From contig CALNYW010000003.1 of the NCBI GenBank assembly GCA_942490985.1, positions 372,001 through 436,000 of the forward strand: DNA of 64,000 bases. The letters are read 5' to 3'. Position numbers and translations under genes: made by a program. Below are positions 19,219-28,843 of the stretch, one piece after another (the stretch's first letter is position 1; the number at the start of each line of letters is the position of its first letter). A model generated the notes under the pieces. The model saw only the letters and a program-made list of their open reading frames with translations. It was not told the DNA's origin and did not search any database. The DNA comes from Thiosocius sp942490985 (GTDB lineage Bacteria; Pseudomonadota; Gammaproteobacteria; Chromatiales; Chromatiaceae).

Positions 19219-19243
19219 CCCCCTGGATCCCCACAAAAACCCA
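19219..19243 (-). promoter_or_regulatory. MraZ operator: three 10-bp-spaced boxes
   Basis: On the minus strand, TGGGT (19239-19243), TGGGG (19229-19233) and GGGGG (19219-19223) occur exactly ten bases apart with five-base spacers. This is the TGGGN repeat arrangement bound by MraZ in E. coli. The boxes lie just downstream of the predicted transcription start, so binding would repress the dcw operon. A further TGGGG lies inside the promoter spacer (19270-19274). Confidence 0.75.
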
Positions 19244-19254
19244 CATCAGAGGTA

Positions 19255-19283
19255 ATCTTAGGTCGCTATCCCCACTAGGTCAA
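19255..19283 (-). promoter_or_regulatory. Promoter of the dcw operon (Pmra)
   Basis: The minus strand reads TTGACC (19278-19283), a 17-base spacer, then TAAGAT (19255-19260). This is a good sigma-70 promoter with start near 19248, about 75 bases before the mraZ start codon and immediately upstream of the MraZ boxes. No gene is visible between 19284 and the rnpB 3' end at about 19530. Confidence 0.7.
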
Positions 19284-19530
19284 GCCAGAAAAACACAAAA
19301 ATTGCTTATTCCTCAGTCACTTAGCACCGGAAGCCGAGAAATGGGAAACAGCGATTAAAACAGCGGACTAAGCCACTCACTTAAAGTGATTTATCAAGAA
19401 AAAGCACTGGCATCGCTGCAATCCAGGAAGCAAAATCCTTCCGTCACCGCTTCGCGAATCGGACGATATGACTGCGAGATTTTGGCGTGATGTCGCGGGG
19501 TCGAGCTGCGAAGCGCAGCGCGGTAAAAAA

Positions 19531-19887
<357 letters not shown>

Positions 19888-19929
19888 GGGACGCACAGTA
19901 AGCCAGCCGGCGCACAGTGACAACAAGCG

Positions 19930-20769
19930 TCAAGCTGTCTGCAACGCAAGCGCGCGTCGGTAGACGTCGTTTTTCCCTCGCCCGGTGTATCGCGAGACAA
20001 TCGCCGCCGCTTGGCTGACGGGCAATTCGGTCAGCAACAACTGCAAGAGCTCGTCAACGTCATCGGCCGCCTTGTCGTCAAGCGCACCGCCGATCAGTAA
20101 CACAATCTCTCCGCGCTGTTGATTGGGATCGGCCGCGACCCATGCCGCCAGCGCGTCTAATGGCGCCGATTTTACGGTTTCGTGGAGCTTGGTGAGCTCT
20201 CTGGCCAGCACCGCCGGACGCTCGCCGCCGAACGCGGCCTCGCAGTCGCGGAGCGTGTCGGCAATCCGGTGCGATGCCTCATAGAAGACCATCGTCGCCG
20301 TCTCACGGGCCAGGCCGTCGAGGCGCTGGCGACGGGCCGCCGCCTTGCGCGGTAAAAAGCCCTCAAAGCGGAACCGGTCGGTGGGCAGTCCCGCGGTCGA
20401 CAGTGCAGCAATGACAGCGCTTGCGCCGGGGATCGCGACCACCTCGATGCCGGCCGCGCGACAGGCACGCACGAGCGGAAAACCTGGGTCGCTGATCAGC
20501 GGCGTTCCGGCATCGGAAACCAACGCAAGGCTCGCCCCTGCCGACAGCGATTCGACCGTCGACGCCAGCAAGGCGCTTTCGTTATGGTCATGCATCGCGG
20601 TCAGCGGTTTGGCAATGCCGAGATGATCGAGCAAGCGCCGCGTGTGGCGGGTATCTTCGGCCAGAATCCGATCGACCTCTGCGAGGATCCGCGCGGCGCG
20701 CACCGTGATGTCATCAAGATGGCCGATTGGTGTAGCCACCACATAGAGTCGGCCCTGCGCGTTTGACAC
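19930..20769 (-). CDS. rsmI: 16S rRNA 2'-O-methyltransferase RsmI
   Basis: RsmI methylates the 2'-OH of C1402 in 16S rRNA (tetrapyrrole methylase fold). Motifs are LYVVATPIGHLDDITVRA at the N terminus, EDTRHTRRLLDHLGI, LVSDAGTPLISDPGFPLV, IPGASAVIAALSTAGLP, FEGFLPRKAAARR, and a C-terminal RGEIVLLIGG. The frame is open to 21033 inside the divergent lpoA gene. The GTG at 20769 gives 279 residues, close to the E. coli length; the ATG at 20802 is the alternative. It is divergent from lpoA. Confidence 0.94.
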   Translation of the reverse strand: MSNAQGRLYVVATPIGHLDDITVRAARILAEVDRILAEDTRHTRRLLDHLGIAKPLTAMHDHNESALLASTVESLSAGASLALVSDAGTPLISDPGFPLVRACRAAGIEVVAIPGASAVIAALSTAGLPTDRFRFEGFLPRKAAARRQRLDGLARETATMVFYEASHRIADTLRDCEAAFGGERPAVLARELTKLHETVKSAPLDALAAWVAADPNQQRGEIVLLIGGALDDKAADDVDELLQLLLTELPVSQAAAIVSRYTGRGKNDVYRRALALQTA

Positions 20770-20823
20770 CCCAAACCCCACCTCTGATACTCGACCGCCC
20801 ATCCTGACCGTACCCGCCGCACC

Positions 20824-22761
20824 ATGCAAGCAAGCCACCTTTACCGTTTTTCCCTGATCGTTCTTTGCCTGATTCTGCTGCACGGTTGCGGCCAACTGCC
20901 CGAGCGGCCCGATCGCGCCTCGGCAGACCCGGATGCGGCCCGCGCAGCGGCGCTGGCTGAGCAGGGGCAGTACCTGGCGGCCGCCGCGCTCTACCAACAG
21001 CTCGCGCTGCGCACCCCCGACCCCGCCACGCAAACCGCGTTCATCCTGGCGTCGGGCGAGGCTGCTGCCAAAGGCGGCGATTGGGATGGCGCAAGGCGAG
21101 CCACCGCCGAACTTGGCGGACGGGCAATGAGCGATCAGCAGAACGTCCGCTACCGTCTGTTAACCGGCGGTCTGCTGCTGAAAGAGATGCGTCCGCTCGA
21201 TGCGCTGGCAGCGCTCGGTGATTCACCTCCCGCCAATACGCCCACAGCACTGCTGATCCAGTACCACCGCGACGTCGCGCAGAGCTACCGCCAGATGGGC
21301 AATCTGCTGGAAAGTGCCAACGCACTGCAGCAAGTCGATCGGCTGTTGACAGACCCGGCAGCGCAACTGGAGAACCAGATCGACATCCTGCGCAGCCTCG
21401 CACTGCTCAATGAACAGGCCCTGGAAGGCTTGCAACCCTCCCCGCCCGGGGTCATGGGCGGATGGATGCAACTGGCGTTGTTGGTCAAGCGGCATGGAAC
21501 TGATCCGGACCAGCTCGCGCCGGTCTTGGCGTCCTGGCGAGGGCGCTTCCCCAATCATCCCGCGCTGCCCGCGCTTCTGACGGACTATGCCAACCAACTG
21601 CGCGGCCAATTCCAACCCGTGTCACGCATCGCCGTGCTGCTGCCGCAGTCTGGCAGCCTGGCCGGCGTATCCGCGGCGATCCGTGACGGCATGATGGTCA
21701 CGCAACTGAAATCTGGCGCCAGCCAACGACCGGAAATCCGGTTTTACGATTCGACCGACCCGGCGACCATCTGGCCGCTCTATAGCCAGGCCGTTGCCGA
21801 CGGCGCCGAGCTGGTCATCGGCCCTTTGCAAAAACAGGCCGTCGATCAGCTGGCGCGAGCCGGCGAGCTGCCCGCTCCCGTGCTCGCACTGAACGAGGTC
21901 GCACTGACGATGGCGCCCCCGGAAAACCTGTTCATGTACTCGCTGTCTCCGGAAGACGAAGCGCGGCAGGCCGCGGAGCGCGCCTGGATCGACGGCAAGC
22001 GCCGCCCTGTCGTGTTTGTACCTAGCGGTGCCTGGGGCGATCGGCTTGCGAGCGCCTTTGAGGGCCGCTGGCGCAGCCTCGGCGGCAGCTTGGCCGGGGT
22101 CGGCCGCTACGACAGCGAAGCCCACGACTACACGGCAGCCATCACCTCGCTTTTGCATCTCGACCGCAGCGAGGCCCGCCACGCACAGATGCAAAAATGG
22201 TTGGGACAACGGCTCGAGTTCGAGCCTCGCCGGAGACAAGACGTCGACGCAGTGTTCATGGCGGCGCGCCCGGTACAGGCCCAGGGTATTCGTCCACAGC
22301 TGATGTTTCACCGGGCATCCGACCTGCCGATCTATGCGACCTCGCATGCCTGGCTTGGGCAGCTCACCCGTGGGCAGGCCGAAGACATGCGCGGTATCCT
22401 GCTGCCGGATATCCCGTGGCTCGTGCAACCCGAGACCACTGCGGGGGGCCGCGCGGACGTCGCACGCTACCTGCCAAAGAGTGGCTCGGCTTACGGCAGA
22501 CTTTACGCGATGGGCATGGACGCATTGAGCCTCGCACCGCATCTGAATCGACTGCGCAGCAGCCGTTTCGAGTCGCTGGATGGCAATACCGGCAACCTTT
22601 ACATGGACGAGAACCAGCGGGTGCGCCGCCAACTGGTTTGGATCAGACTGGATGAAACGCCTGAAATCCTCGGCTTCGCCCCACGCCTGGACCTCCAGGC
22701 GACGCCGGTAGAGATCGCACCGGTCGACGACCCGGGAACTACACTCTCGCCCGCCTCCTGA
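20824..22761 (+). CDS. lpoA: Outer-membrane lipoprotein LpoA, activator of PBP1a
   Basis: LpoA (LppC/YraM) stimulates the peptidoglycan synthase PBP1a from the outer membrane. The 645-residue protein has a lipoprotein signal with lipobox LLHGC (acylated C22), an N-terminal helical TPR-like domain (about 30-260), and a C-terminal periplasmic-binding-protein-like fold beginning near IAVLLPQSGSLAGVSAAIRDGM. It leads the group lpoA-yraN-diaA-dolP, conserved in order with E. coli and Pseudomonas, and overlaps yraN by one base. Confidence 0.93.
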   Translation: MQASHLYRFSLIVLCLILLHGCGQLPERPDRASADPDAARAAALAEQGQYLAAAALYQQLALRTPDPATQTAFILASGEAAAKGGDWDGARRATAELGGRAMSDQQNVRYRLLTGGLLLKEMRPLDALAALGDSPPANTPTALLIQYHRDVAQSYRQMGNLLESANALQQVDRLLTDPAAQLENQIDILRSLALLNEQALEGLQPSPPGVMGGWMQLALLVKRHGTDPDQLAPVLASWRGRFPNHPALPALLTDYANQLRGQFQPVSRIAVLLPQSGSLAGVSAAIRDGMMVTQLKSGASQRPEIRFYDSTDPATIWPLYSQAVADGAELVIGPLQKQAVDQLARAGELPAPVLALNEVALTMAPPENLFMYSLSPEDEARQAAERAWIDGKRRPVVFVPSGAWGDRLASAFEGRWRSLGGSLAGVGRYDSEAHDYTAAITSLLHLDRSEARHAQMQKWLGQRLEFEPRRRQDVDAVFMAARPVQAQGIRPQLMFHRASDLPIYATSHAWLGQLTRGQAEDMRGILLPDIPWLVQPETTAGGRADVARYLPKSGSAYGRLYAMGMDALSLAPHLNRLRSSRFESLDGNTGNLYMDENQRVRRQLVWIRLDETPEILGFAPRLDLQATPVEIAPVDDPGTTLSPAS

Positions 22762-23111
22762 TGTCAGGCAAGATCGCCATCGGCAGGGAAGCCGAAGACC
22801 GCGCAGCAACCCTGTTGGAATCGGCAGGCCTGCAGTTGTTGGAACGCAACTACCGATGTCGGAGTGGCGAGATCGATCTCATCATGCAGGACGGCGAATC
22901 ATTGGTTTTCATCGAGGTCCGCTACAGAGGAAACGCCGCCTTTGGTGGCGCCCTGGCAAGCGTTGACTCGCACAAACAAAAACGCCTCGTCCGGGCGGCA
23001 CAGCATTACTTACTCCAGCGCACATGGCCCGGCCCGTGCCGCTTTGACGTCGTCGGGTTCGAATCATCCGGCGTCCGACCGTCCTGGATTCAAAACGCCT
23101 TCACCCTGTGA
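22761..23111 (+). CDS. yraN: UPF0102 endonuclease-like protein YraN
   Basis: This 116-residue protein has the Holliday-junction-resolvase-like fold of the UPF0102 family. The family motifs are G-AEDRAA near residue 9-16, LERNYRCRSGEIDLI with the acidic GEIDL, and VFIEVRYR, which together form the PD-(D/E)xK-like site; K (KQKRLVRAAQHYL) follows. The physiological role is not established. The ATG at 22761 overlaps the lpoA stop (TGATG). Confidence 0.92.
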   Translation: MSGKIAIGREAEDRAATLLESAGLQLLERNYRCRSGEIDLIMQDGESLVFIEVRYRGNAAFGGALASVDSHKQKRLVRAAQHYLLQRTWPGPCRFDVVGFESSGVRPSWIQNAFTL

Positions 23112-23200
23112 CGAACTTCACCAGCCTGACGGGCCGGGTTTTTCCTAAACGACGCGGCATGCGAAGATCAGAGGCATAATAAAGCCAGCCGAATCCCACC

Positions 23201-23788
23201 GTGGACATCACTGAACGCGTCGCATCATTTTTTGCTGCAAGCAGCGAGCTTCAGGCTCGCGCTGCGGCCTCACAGGCCGGGCCGATCAGCTGCGCCGCGC
23301 GCCACATCGTCGAGAGTTTATTGAATGGTGGAAAAATCCTCAGCTGCGGAAACGGCAGCTCCGCAGCGGATTCGCAGTACTTCGCTGCCCACATGCAGCA
23401 CCGATTCCAACGCGAGAGACCCGGCCTACCTGCCATGGCGTTGAATGCCGATGCCGCGACCCTGACGGCGATCGCGTTGGATGAGGGGTTCAACGAGATC
23501 TATGCGAAACAGATCAGTTCACTCGGCCACCCCGGCGACGTACTGCTGACGCTCAGCGTGAACGGCACCGCCGGCAATATCGTTGCGGCGATCGAGGCCG
23601 CGCAGGAGCGGCAGATGCAACTGGTGGCGATCACCGGGCGAGATGGCGGCACCGTGGCACAGCGCCTGCGCCCCACTGACACGGAGATTCGCGCGCCCGC
23701 CGAAGAACCCGCCCGCATACTCGAAAATCACAGGCTCGTCCTACACTGCCTGTTTGACATCATTGACCTTCAACTTTTAGGTGGTTAA
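23201..23788 (+). CDS. diaA: SIS-domain protein DiaA/GmhA-type
   Basis: This is a phosphosugar-isomerase (SIS) fold protein of 195 residues starting with GTG. The sugar-phosphate loop LSCGNGSSAADSQYFAAHM and the second SIS half LLTLSVNGTAGNIVAAIE are clear. Its place between yraN and dolP matches E. coli diaA, whose product binds DnaA and regulates initiation; sedoheptulose-7-phosphate isomerase (GmhA) is the paralogous alternative. The serine-threonine-rich active site of GmhA is only partly kept, so DiaA is favoured by context. Confidence 0.85.
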   Translation: MDITERVASFFAASSELQARAAASQAGPISCAARHIVESLLNGGKILSCGNGSSAADSQYFAAHMQHRFQRERPGLPAMALNADAATLTAIALDEGFNEIYAKQISSLGHPGDVLLTLSVNGTAGNIVAAIEAAQERQMQLVAITGRDGGTVAQRLRPTDTEIRAPAEEPARILENHRLVLHCLFDIIDLQLLGG

Positions 23789-23794
23789 CTCATC

Positions 23795-24388
23795 ATGACA
23801 TTCAAATCATCCGTGACGCGTGGCGTCACGATTGCCGTGCTGGCGGCTTTTCTGACCGGCTGCGGGGCCGTTGTTGTGGGCGGCGTTGTGGCAGGAGCCA
23901 AGGTGGCTCATGACCGTCGCACCACGGGTACCTTTATCGAAGACCAGAGCATTTTGATCAAGGCGATCAGCATGCGCGATGAAGACCCAGAACTGAACCA
24001 GAGAGCCAACATCAACCTGTCGGCTTTCAACATGCAGGTCCTGTTTACCGGGCAGGCCGAGAACATGGCCATCGTCGAACGTTTTCGCGATCGTGTGCTG
24101 ACCATTCCAAAGGTGCGCGGCGTCCTCAACGAGGTAACCATCGGCGCCGAATCCACCTGGAGCGAAGCCACCGCTGATGCCTATCTGACCTCGAAGGTAA
24201 AACTCGCGCTCTTCGGTGTAGAAATCGAAGGTTTCGACCCAAGTCGGGTCAAAGTTGTCAGTTCGCTCGGCAGCGTCTACCTGATGGGTTTATTGACCCC
24301 GACCGAGGCCGATGCCGTGACGGAAAAGGCCCGCTTTGTCAGCGGCGTCAAGCGCGTCGTGAAACTGTTTGAGTATATCGATGGCTGA
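23795..24388 (+). CDS. dolP: Dual-BON-domain lipoprotein DolP (YraP)
   Basis: DolP is an outer-membrane lipoprotein with two BON domains that contributes to envelope integrity. The 197 residues begin with a signal peptide and lipobox LTGC (acylated C23), followed by a glycine-valine-rich stretch and two BON repeats, around 48-120 and 125-195; the second includes KVVSSLGSVYLMGLLTPTEAD. It starts six bases after diaA and its last codons overlap the next gene. Confidence 0.92.
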   Translation: MTFKSSVTRGVTIAVLAAFLTGCGAVVVGGVVAGAKVAHDRRTTGTFIEDQSILIKAISMRDEDPELNQRANINLSAFNMQVLFTGQAENMAIVERFRDRVLTIPKVRGVLNEVTIGAESTWSEATADAYLTSKVKLALFGVEIEGFDPSRVKVVSSLGSVYLMGLLTPTEADAVTEKARFVSGVKRVVKLFEYIDG

Positions 24389-25796
24389 CAACACCGCGCC
24401 GCCGCTCCCGGCGGCGTTGTTGGAGAAGCTCGGTGACGCGTTCGGTGACGACCTGCTGACCGACGCTGGCGACTGCTGGGCTTACGGTTATGACAACTCT
24501 CGCCAGCACGCCCTCCCGCAGGCGGTCTGTTTCGCCCGCACTGAGCAACAGGTCGGCCAACTCGTGGCCTTGTGCCGGCAATACAAGGTTCCCGTTGTCA
24601 GCCGTGGCCGCGGTACCGGCACCACCGGGGCAACGGCACCGTTGCGGGGCGGCATCGTGCTGGCCTTGGAAAAGCTTCGCGAACGCCTCACCATCGATCC
24701 CGCGAACCGCCTCGCCGTTGTGTCGGCGGGCTTCACCAACCAAGAACTCCAGACAGCGGCAGCAGCGCAAGGATTTTTTTGGGCACCCGACCCGACCAGC
24801 GCCGCGGTCAGCACGATCGGCGGCAACCTGGCCTACAACTCGGCCGGCCCGCGCGCGGTCAAATACGGCACACCCCGCGACAACACCCTGGGGCTGCGCG
24901 CCGTCGATGGCCGCGGCAAGATCTTCAAGACGGGTGTGACAACAACCAAAGGGGTGGTCGGCTACGACCTGACGCGCTTACTCATCGGTTCAGAAGGGAC
25001 GCTGGCGGTGATCACCGAGGCGTCGCTCAAGCTGACGCCACTGGCGGCAGAGAAAAAGACCCTGCAAGCGATCTACACCGACATTCACTCCGCCGCATCG
25101 GCCGTCTCGCGCATCATGGCGCAACCTGTCACGCCCTGCGCCCTGGAGTTCATGGACCGCACGGCGATACGCATGGTCAAGGACTATTCGGATCTTGGCT
25201 TACCGGAGACAGCCGGCGCCCTGCTGATGATTGAGGTCGACGGCTCTGCAAGTTCGATTCAGGCCGATGCCGCGGCGCTGGAAGCGGCCGCCCGCGGCGA
25301 GGGTTGCCTGCAGGTCGACACCGCTGAAGACACCGCGGATGTCGAGCGGCTCTGGCGAACGCGCAAGGCCCTGTCGCCCGCACTGCGCAACATCGCACCA
25401 AAGAAAATCAACGAAGATGTCGTCGTCCCGGTGTCACGGATCCCGGACCTGATCGACGGGCTCGAACAACTCGGCCGGCGATACGGCATCACGATTGTCA
25501 ATTTCGGTCATGCCGGTAACGGCAACATTCACGTCAACCTGCTGGTCGACCCAAATGACGCAGCCCAAATGCAGGCCTCGGGCGACTGCCTGGATGCCGT
25601 CTTCGACCTGGTACTGGGGCTCGAGGGCAGCCTGTCCGGAGAACACGGCATCGGCTGGGTCAAGCGGCAATTCGTCGAACGTGAACTGGATCCGACGGCG
25701 CTGGATCTGATGCGGGCCATCAAACAGAACTTCGACCCCGACAACATCCTCAACCCCGGGGTTGGTTTTCCCGATGTCAAACACGCCGACAGCTAG
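24381..25796 (+). CDS. FAD-linked 2-hydroxyacid oxidase (GlcD/D-lactate dehydrogenase-like)
   Basis: The protein has 471 residues. The N-terminal FAD_binding_4 domain shows VSRGRGTGTTGATAPLRGG (about residues 72-90), STIGGNLAYNSAGPRAVKYG and LIGSEGTLAVITEA. The C-terminal oxidase domain carries VNFGHAGNGNIHVN and GLEGSLSGEHGIG, the cofactor and catalytic histidine motifs of GlcD-type enzymes. It probably oxidises glycolate, D-lactate or a similar acid to the 2-oxoacid. The ATG at 24381 overlaps the dolP end by eight bases. A possible iron-sulfur partner (GlcF-like) is encoded 15 kb away at 41172, and no glcE-like gene is seen. Confidence 0.85.
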   Translation: MADNTAPPLPAALLEKLGDAFGDDLLTDAGDCWAYGYDNSRQHALPQAVCFARTEQQVGQLVALCRQYKVPVVSRGRGTGTTGATAPLRGGIVLALEKLRERLTIDPANRLAVVSAGFTNQELQTAAAAQGFFWAPDPTSAAVSTIGGNLAYNSAGPRAVKYGTPRDNTLGLRAVDGRGKIFKTGVTTTKGVVGYDLTRLLIGSEGTLAVITEASLKLTPLAAEKKTLQAIYTDIHSAASAVSRIMAQPVTPCALEFMDRTAIRMVKDYSDLGLPETAGALLMIEVDGSASSIQADAAALEAAARGEGCLQVDTAEDTADVERLWRTRKALSPALRNIAPKKINEDVVVPVSRIPDLIDGLEQLGRRYGITIVNFGHAGNGNIHVNLLVDPNDAAQMQASGDCLDAVFDLVLGLEGSLSGEHGIGWVKRQFVERELDPTALDLMRAIKQNFDPDNILNPGVGFPDVKHADS

Positions 25797-25809
25797 ACAG
25801 CAGCGCAGC

Positions 25810-26310
25810 TCACCTTACCTGCTCAGCGGCGAGCTTCTCGACTTTTTCCATCACCATCGACTCGAGGTCGCGCTTGAATTGAGCGACGCGATCCATCAGC
25901 GCGGCGTCACCGACTCCGACGATCTGCGCGGCGAGGATCCCGGCGTTCTTGGCACCATTGATCGCCACCGTGGCAACCGGTACGCCTGCTGGCATTTGGA
26001 CGATCGACAGCAATGAATCTTCGCCGTTGAGTGCGGCGCTTTTCACCGGGACACCAATCACCGGCAGTGGGCTGATCGCCGCCACCATGCCAGGTAAGTG
26101 AGCGGCGCCACCGGCACCTGCGATCACGACTTGCAAGCCACGCTCGCGCGCCGATTCAGCGTAACTGAACAATCGTCCGGGGGTCCGATGGGCGGAAACA
26201 ATCGTCATCTCGAACGGCACGCCGAAGTCGCGCAGGGTATCGGCAGCCCCCTGCATAACTGGCAAATCCGAATCGCTGCCCATGATGATACCGACCAACG
26301 GCTTGCTCAT
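25810..26310 (-). CDS. purE: N5-carboxyaminoimidazole ribonucleotide mutase PurE
   Basis: PurE converts N5-CAIR to CAIR in de novo purine synthesis. The 166-residue class I protein has the phosphate/active-site motif IIMGSDSDLPVM (10-20), SAHRTP with the catalytic histidine, and AGAGGAAHLPGMVAA. The ATG overlaps the purK frame... purK stop lies just after the purE start in the order purK-purE on this strand, with ATGA overlap, so the two are co-transcribed. It converges on the FAD oxidase with a 13-bp gap. Confidence 0.97.
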   Translation of the reverse strand: MSKPLVGIIMGSDSDLPVMQGAADTLRDFGVPFEMTIVSAHRTPGRLFSYAESARERGLQVVIAGAGGAAHLPGMVAAISPLPVIGVPVKSAALNGEDSLLSIVQMPAGVPVATVAINGAKNAGILAAQIVGVGDAALMDRVAQFKRDLESMVMEKVEKLAAEQVR

Positions 26311-27464
26311 ATCGCCTTGTCTCCCTTGATTTGGATTAGCGCTTTTACCCGCGCTGCTTTCTCGCAGGCAGCCTCGATCGAGTCATCGATCACTGTGACG
26401 TGCCCCATTTTGCGCCCCGGCTTGGTGACCGCCTTGCCGTAGATGTGCAGACACACACCCGGGATACGCAGCGCTGCACGCAGTCCATGCAGCACCGGGC
26501 GACCAACGTAACCCGGTTCGCCCAAGAGGTTGACCATCGCCGCCGGCGACAGCTGACGTGTCTCACCCAACGGCAGACCTAACACGGCGCGGAGGTGTTG
26601 CTCGAACTGGTCGGTCACGCAGGCCTCGATCGTGTGATGGCCCGAGTTATGCGTTCTTGGCGCCACCTCGTTGACCAGCAGCTCTCCGCCCCGGGTCAAA
26701 AACAGTTCGACACCAAAAACCCCAACGCCGTGCATTGCCACCACCGTCTGGACCGCCAACGCCTCCGCCTGGCGAGCAACATCGGCCGGTATCTGGGCCG
26801 GCGCGACGAGAAAATCGAGCACATTGCCCGATGCGTGAAAGCGCATCTCGACAACCGGATAGGTGCGGCAATCGCCGTCGACATTACGTGCCACTATCAC
26901 CGCGAGCTCTTTATCGGCCTCGACGAAGCGTTCGACGAAGCCCGCCACGGGAAGGTGATCAGCAAAGGCTGACGGATCGCGCAACACCGCAACGCCGCGC
27001 CCGTCGTAGCCACCGCGACGCGCCTTTTGGACCAGTGGATAGCCGAACGCGGCAAACGCGCCCTCATCGGCCACCGGCATGTCGGCAAACGGCGAGGTCG
27101 GGATCCCGGCGTCGGCAAGAAAACACTTCTGCCGATATTTGTCCTGGATCGTCGCCAACAGTCCTGGCTCAGGGCGAATCTGATGACCCTCCTGCTGCAG
27201 GGTCAACAAGGTTTCAGTCTCGACGTCTTCCAACTCGAAAGTGATCAGATCGCAGGCTTCCGCAAGCTCACGGAGTCGCCCGGGATCGCTGTAGTCCCCG
27301 ACGATCTGGTGACCCGCCACTTGTGCCGCCGGGGATCCGGGTACCGGGTCGAGTACCACGCATGTGCAGCCGAGGCGTTTGGCCGCCTTGACCATCATGC
27401 GACCCAACTGCCCGCCGCCGATCAATCCGATACGGGCCACCGGAAAGGGAAATATGTCATCCAT
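26307..27464 (-). CDS. purK: N5-carboxyaminoimidazole ribonucleotide synthase PurK
   Basis: PurK is an ATP-grasp ligase that makes N5-CAIR from AIR, bicarbonate and ATP, and supplies PurE, encoded next. The N-terminal motif RIGLIGGGQLGRMMVKAA, the KARRGGYDGRG ATP-grasp loop, and NEVAPRTHNSGHHTIEAC near the metal site are all present. The ATG at 27464 gives 385 residues and a family-like N terminus; the frame stays open to 27491 with no better start. Confidence 0.96.
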   Translation of the reverse strand: MDDIFPFPVARIGLIGGGQLGRMMVKAAKRLGCTCVVLDPVPGSPAAQVAGHQIVGDYSDPGRLRELAEACDLITFELEDVETETLLTLQQEGHQIRPEPGLLATIQDKYRQKCFLADAGIPTSPFADMPVADEGAFAAFGYPLVQKARRGGYDGRGVAVLRDPSAFADHLPVAGFVERFVEADKELAVIVARNVDGDCRTYPVVEMRFHASGNVLDFLVAPAQIPADVARQAEALAVQTVVAMHGVGVFGVELFLTRGGELLVNEVAPRTHNSGHHTIEACVTDQFEQHLRAVLGLPLGETRQLSPAAMVNLLGEPGYVGRPVLHGLRAALRIPGVCLHIYGKAVTKPGRKMGHVTVIDDSIEAACEKAARVKALIQIKGDKAI

Positions 27465-27491
27465 CGAACAATGCCAAAACCATCTCCCCAA

Positions 27492-27766
27492 AACCGCTTA
27501 CCCGGGTCCGGGAGCTGGGAACGACGCCACCGCTTGTGGGCCTGGAAAACCGATAAGGATACCGCGTTCAGCCGGTGCGCGGGGTAAATCCAGTCAGGTT
27601 GTTGCACGATATCCACGACCCGGCGCCCGAATGTCACGGCTGGGCCGCCGAGCCGGGCCGCCGCCGGCACCGCTGCCGGTTCGACCACTTTTTCAAGAAA
27701 ATTTGATTTGCCGCAAGGCAAGTCCAGCTGACCGCCAGGCCCGAGGGCGTCGCCGACCCGCTGTGC
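27492..27766. other. Non-coding spacer between purK and phosphoribulokinase
   Basis: This is a divergent intergenic region. No frame here looks like a real gene. It should contain the purK-purE promoter and the upstream part of the phosphoribulokinase control region; I see no convincing repeat or RNA. Confidence 0.5.
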
Positions 27767-27772
27767 TATAGT
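27764..27772 (+). promoter_or_regulatory. Extended -10 of the phosphoribulokinase promoter
   Basis: TGC followed by TATAGT forms an extended -10 element (TATAGT at 27767-27772). No good -35 is present at 16-18 bases. A start near 27779 would leave a leader of about 140 bases before the ATG at 27919. Confidence 0.45.
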
Positions 27773-27918
27773 CGCGCAGCCAAAAATCCAGGCGTTGCTG
27801 TGTTCCGATGACCTCGAGACGGCGCCACGGCCTCCGGGCAGGCGGCCGGGTATCGCCCGACAGAAAACCTCGCAACGTCAACGCAGTACGAAAAATTGAC
27901 AAACCCAGGGGGACCTCA

Positions 27919-28794
27919 ATGTCCAAGCAACATCCTGTCGTCGCGGTAACCGGCTCATCCGGAGCAGGCACCACCACCGTCAAACGCGCCTTCGAGCACA
28001 TCTTCATCCGCGAAGGCATCAATGCGGCCGTCGTCGAAGGTGACAGCTTCCACCGCTACGATCGGGCCGAGATGAAAGTCAAGATGACGGAAGAAGGCAT
28101 GAGCCATTTCGGCCCGGCCGCGAATCGCTTCGACAAGCTCGAAGAGCTGTTCAAGACCTATGGTGAAACGGGTTCAGGTGAGAAGCGTTACTACCTCCAC
28201 AGTGACGAAGAGGCCGCTGAGCACAATGCACGGCTCAGCACGGACAAGAAACCGGGCGAGTTCACCCCATGGGAACCTATTCCTGAGGGCACCGACCTGC
28301 TGTTTTACGAAGGCCTCCACGGCCTCGCAGTCACCGAAGAAAGCAATGTGGCTGACCACGTTGATCTCGGCATTGGCGTGGTGCCGATCGTCAACCTCGA
28401 GTGGATTCAGAAGATCCATCGCGACAACGCGGAACGCGGTTATTCCCCCGAAGCCGTTGTCGATACGATCATGCGACGCATGCCGGACTACATCAATCAC
28501 ATCACCCCGCAGTTCTCGCGCACCGACATAAACTTCCAGCGGGTCTCGCTGGTCGACACCTCGAACCCATTTATCGCCCGGGACATCCCGATCCCCGATG
28601 AGAGTTTTGTGGTGATTCGATTCGCCGATCCGCAGAAGTTCGATACCAACTTTCCCTATCTACTGTCGATGATTAGCGACTCGTTCATGTCGCGGCGCAA
28701 CAGCATCGTCGTGCCTGGCGGCAAGATGGGCTTCGCGATGGAGGTCATCTTTGGCCCGATCATCGACCAGATGATGGATCAGCGCGGCGTCTGA
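27919..28794 (+). CDS. prkB: Phosphoribulokinase
   Basis: The enzyme phosphorylates ribulose-5-phosphate to RuBP, the CO2 acceptor of the Calvin cycle. The 291-residue product matches the short proteobacterial (class I) type, with the P-loop GSSGAGTT at residues 12-19, GDSFHRYDR with the catalytic acidic residue, and FYEGLHGL further on. A GGGGGA ribosome site selects the ATG at 27919. RuBisCO genes are not in the window. Non-autotrophic gammaproteobacteria carry orphan homologues, so a role in CO2 fixation is inference; cbbP would be the name in an autotroph. Confidence 0.9.
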   Translation: MSKQHPVVAVTGSSGAGTTTVKRAFEHIFIREGINAAVVEGDSFHRYDRAEMKVKMTEEGMSHFGPAANRFDKLEELFKTYGETGSGEKRYYLHSDEEAAEHNARLSTDKKPGEFTPWEPIPEGTDLLFYEGLHGLAVTEESNVADHVDLGIGVVPIVNLEWIQKIHRDNAERGYSPEAVVDTIMRRMPDYINHITPQFSRTDINFQRVSLVDTSNPFIARDIPIPDESFVVIRFADPQKFDTNFPYLLSMISDSFMSRRNSIVVPGGKMGFAMEVIFGPIIDQMMDQRGV

Positions 28795-28843
28795 ACCGAC
28801 TCCGGTGGCGGAACCATCCGTCACCGGTCCCGTCCAAGCGGCT

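Noticed and set aside
21622..22809. A 395-codon minus-strand frame opposite lpoA
   Set aside because: It mirrors the lpoA coding sequence with no recognisable motif and no ribosome site.
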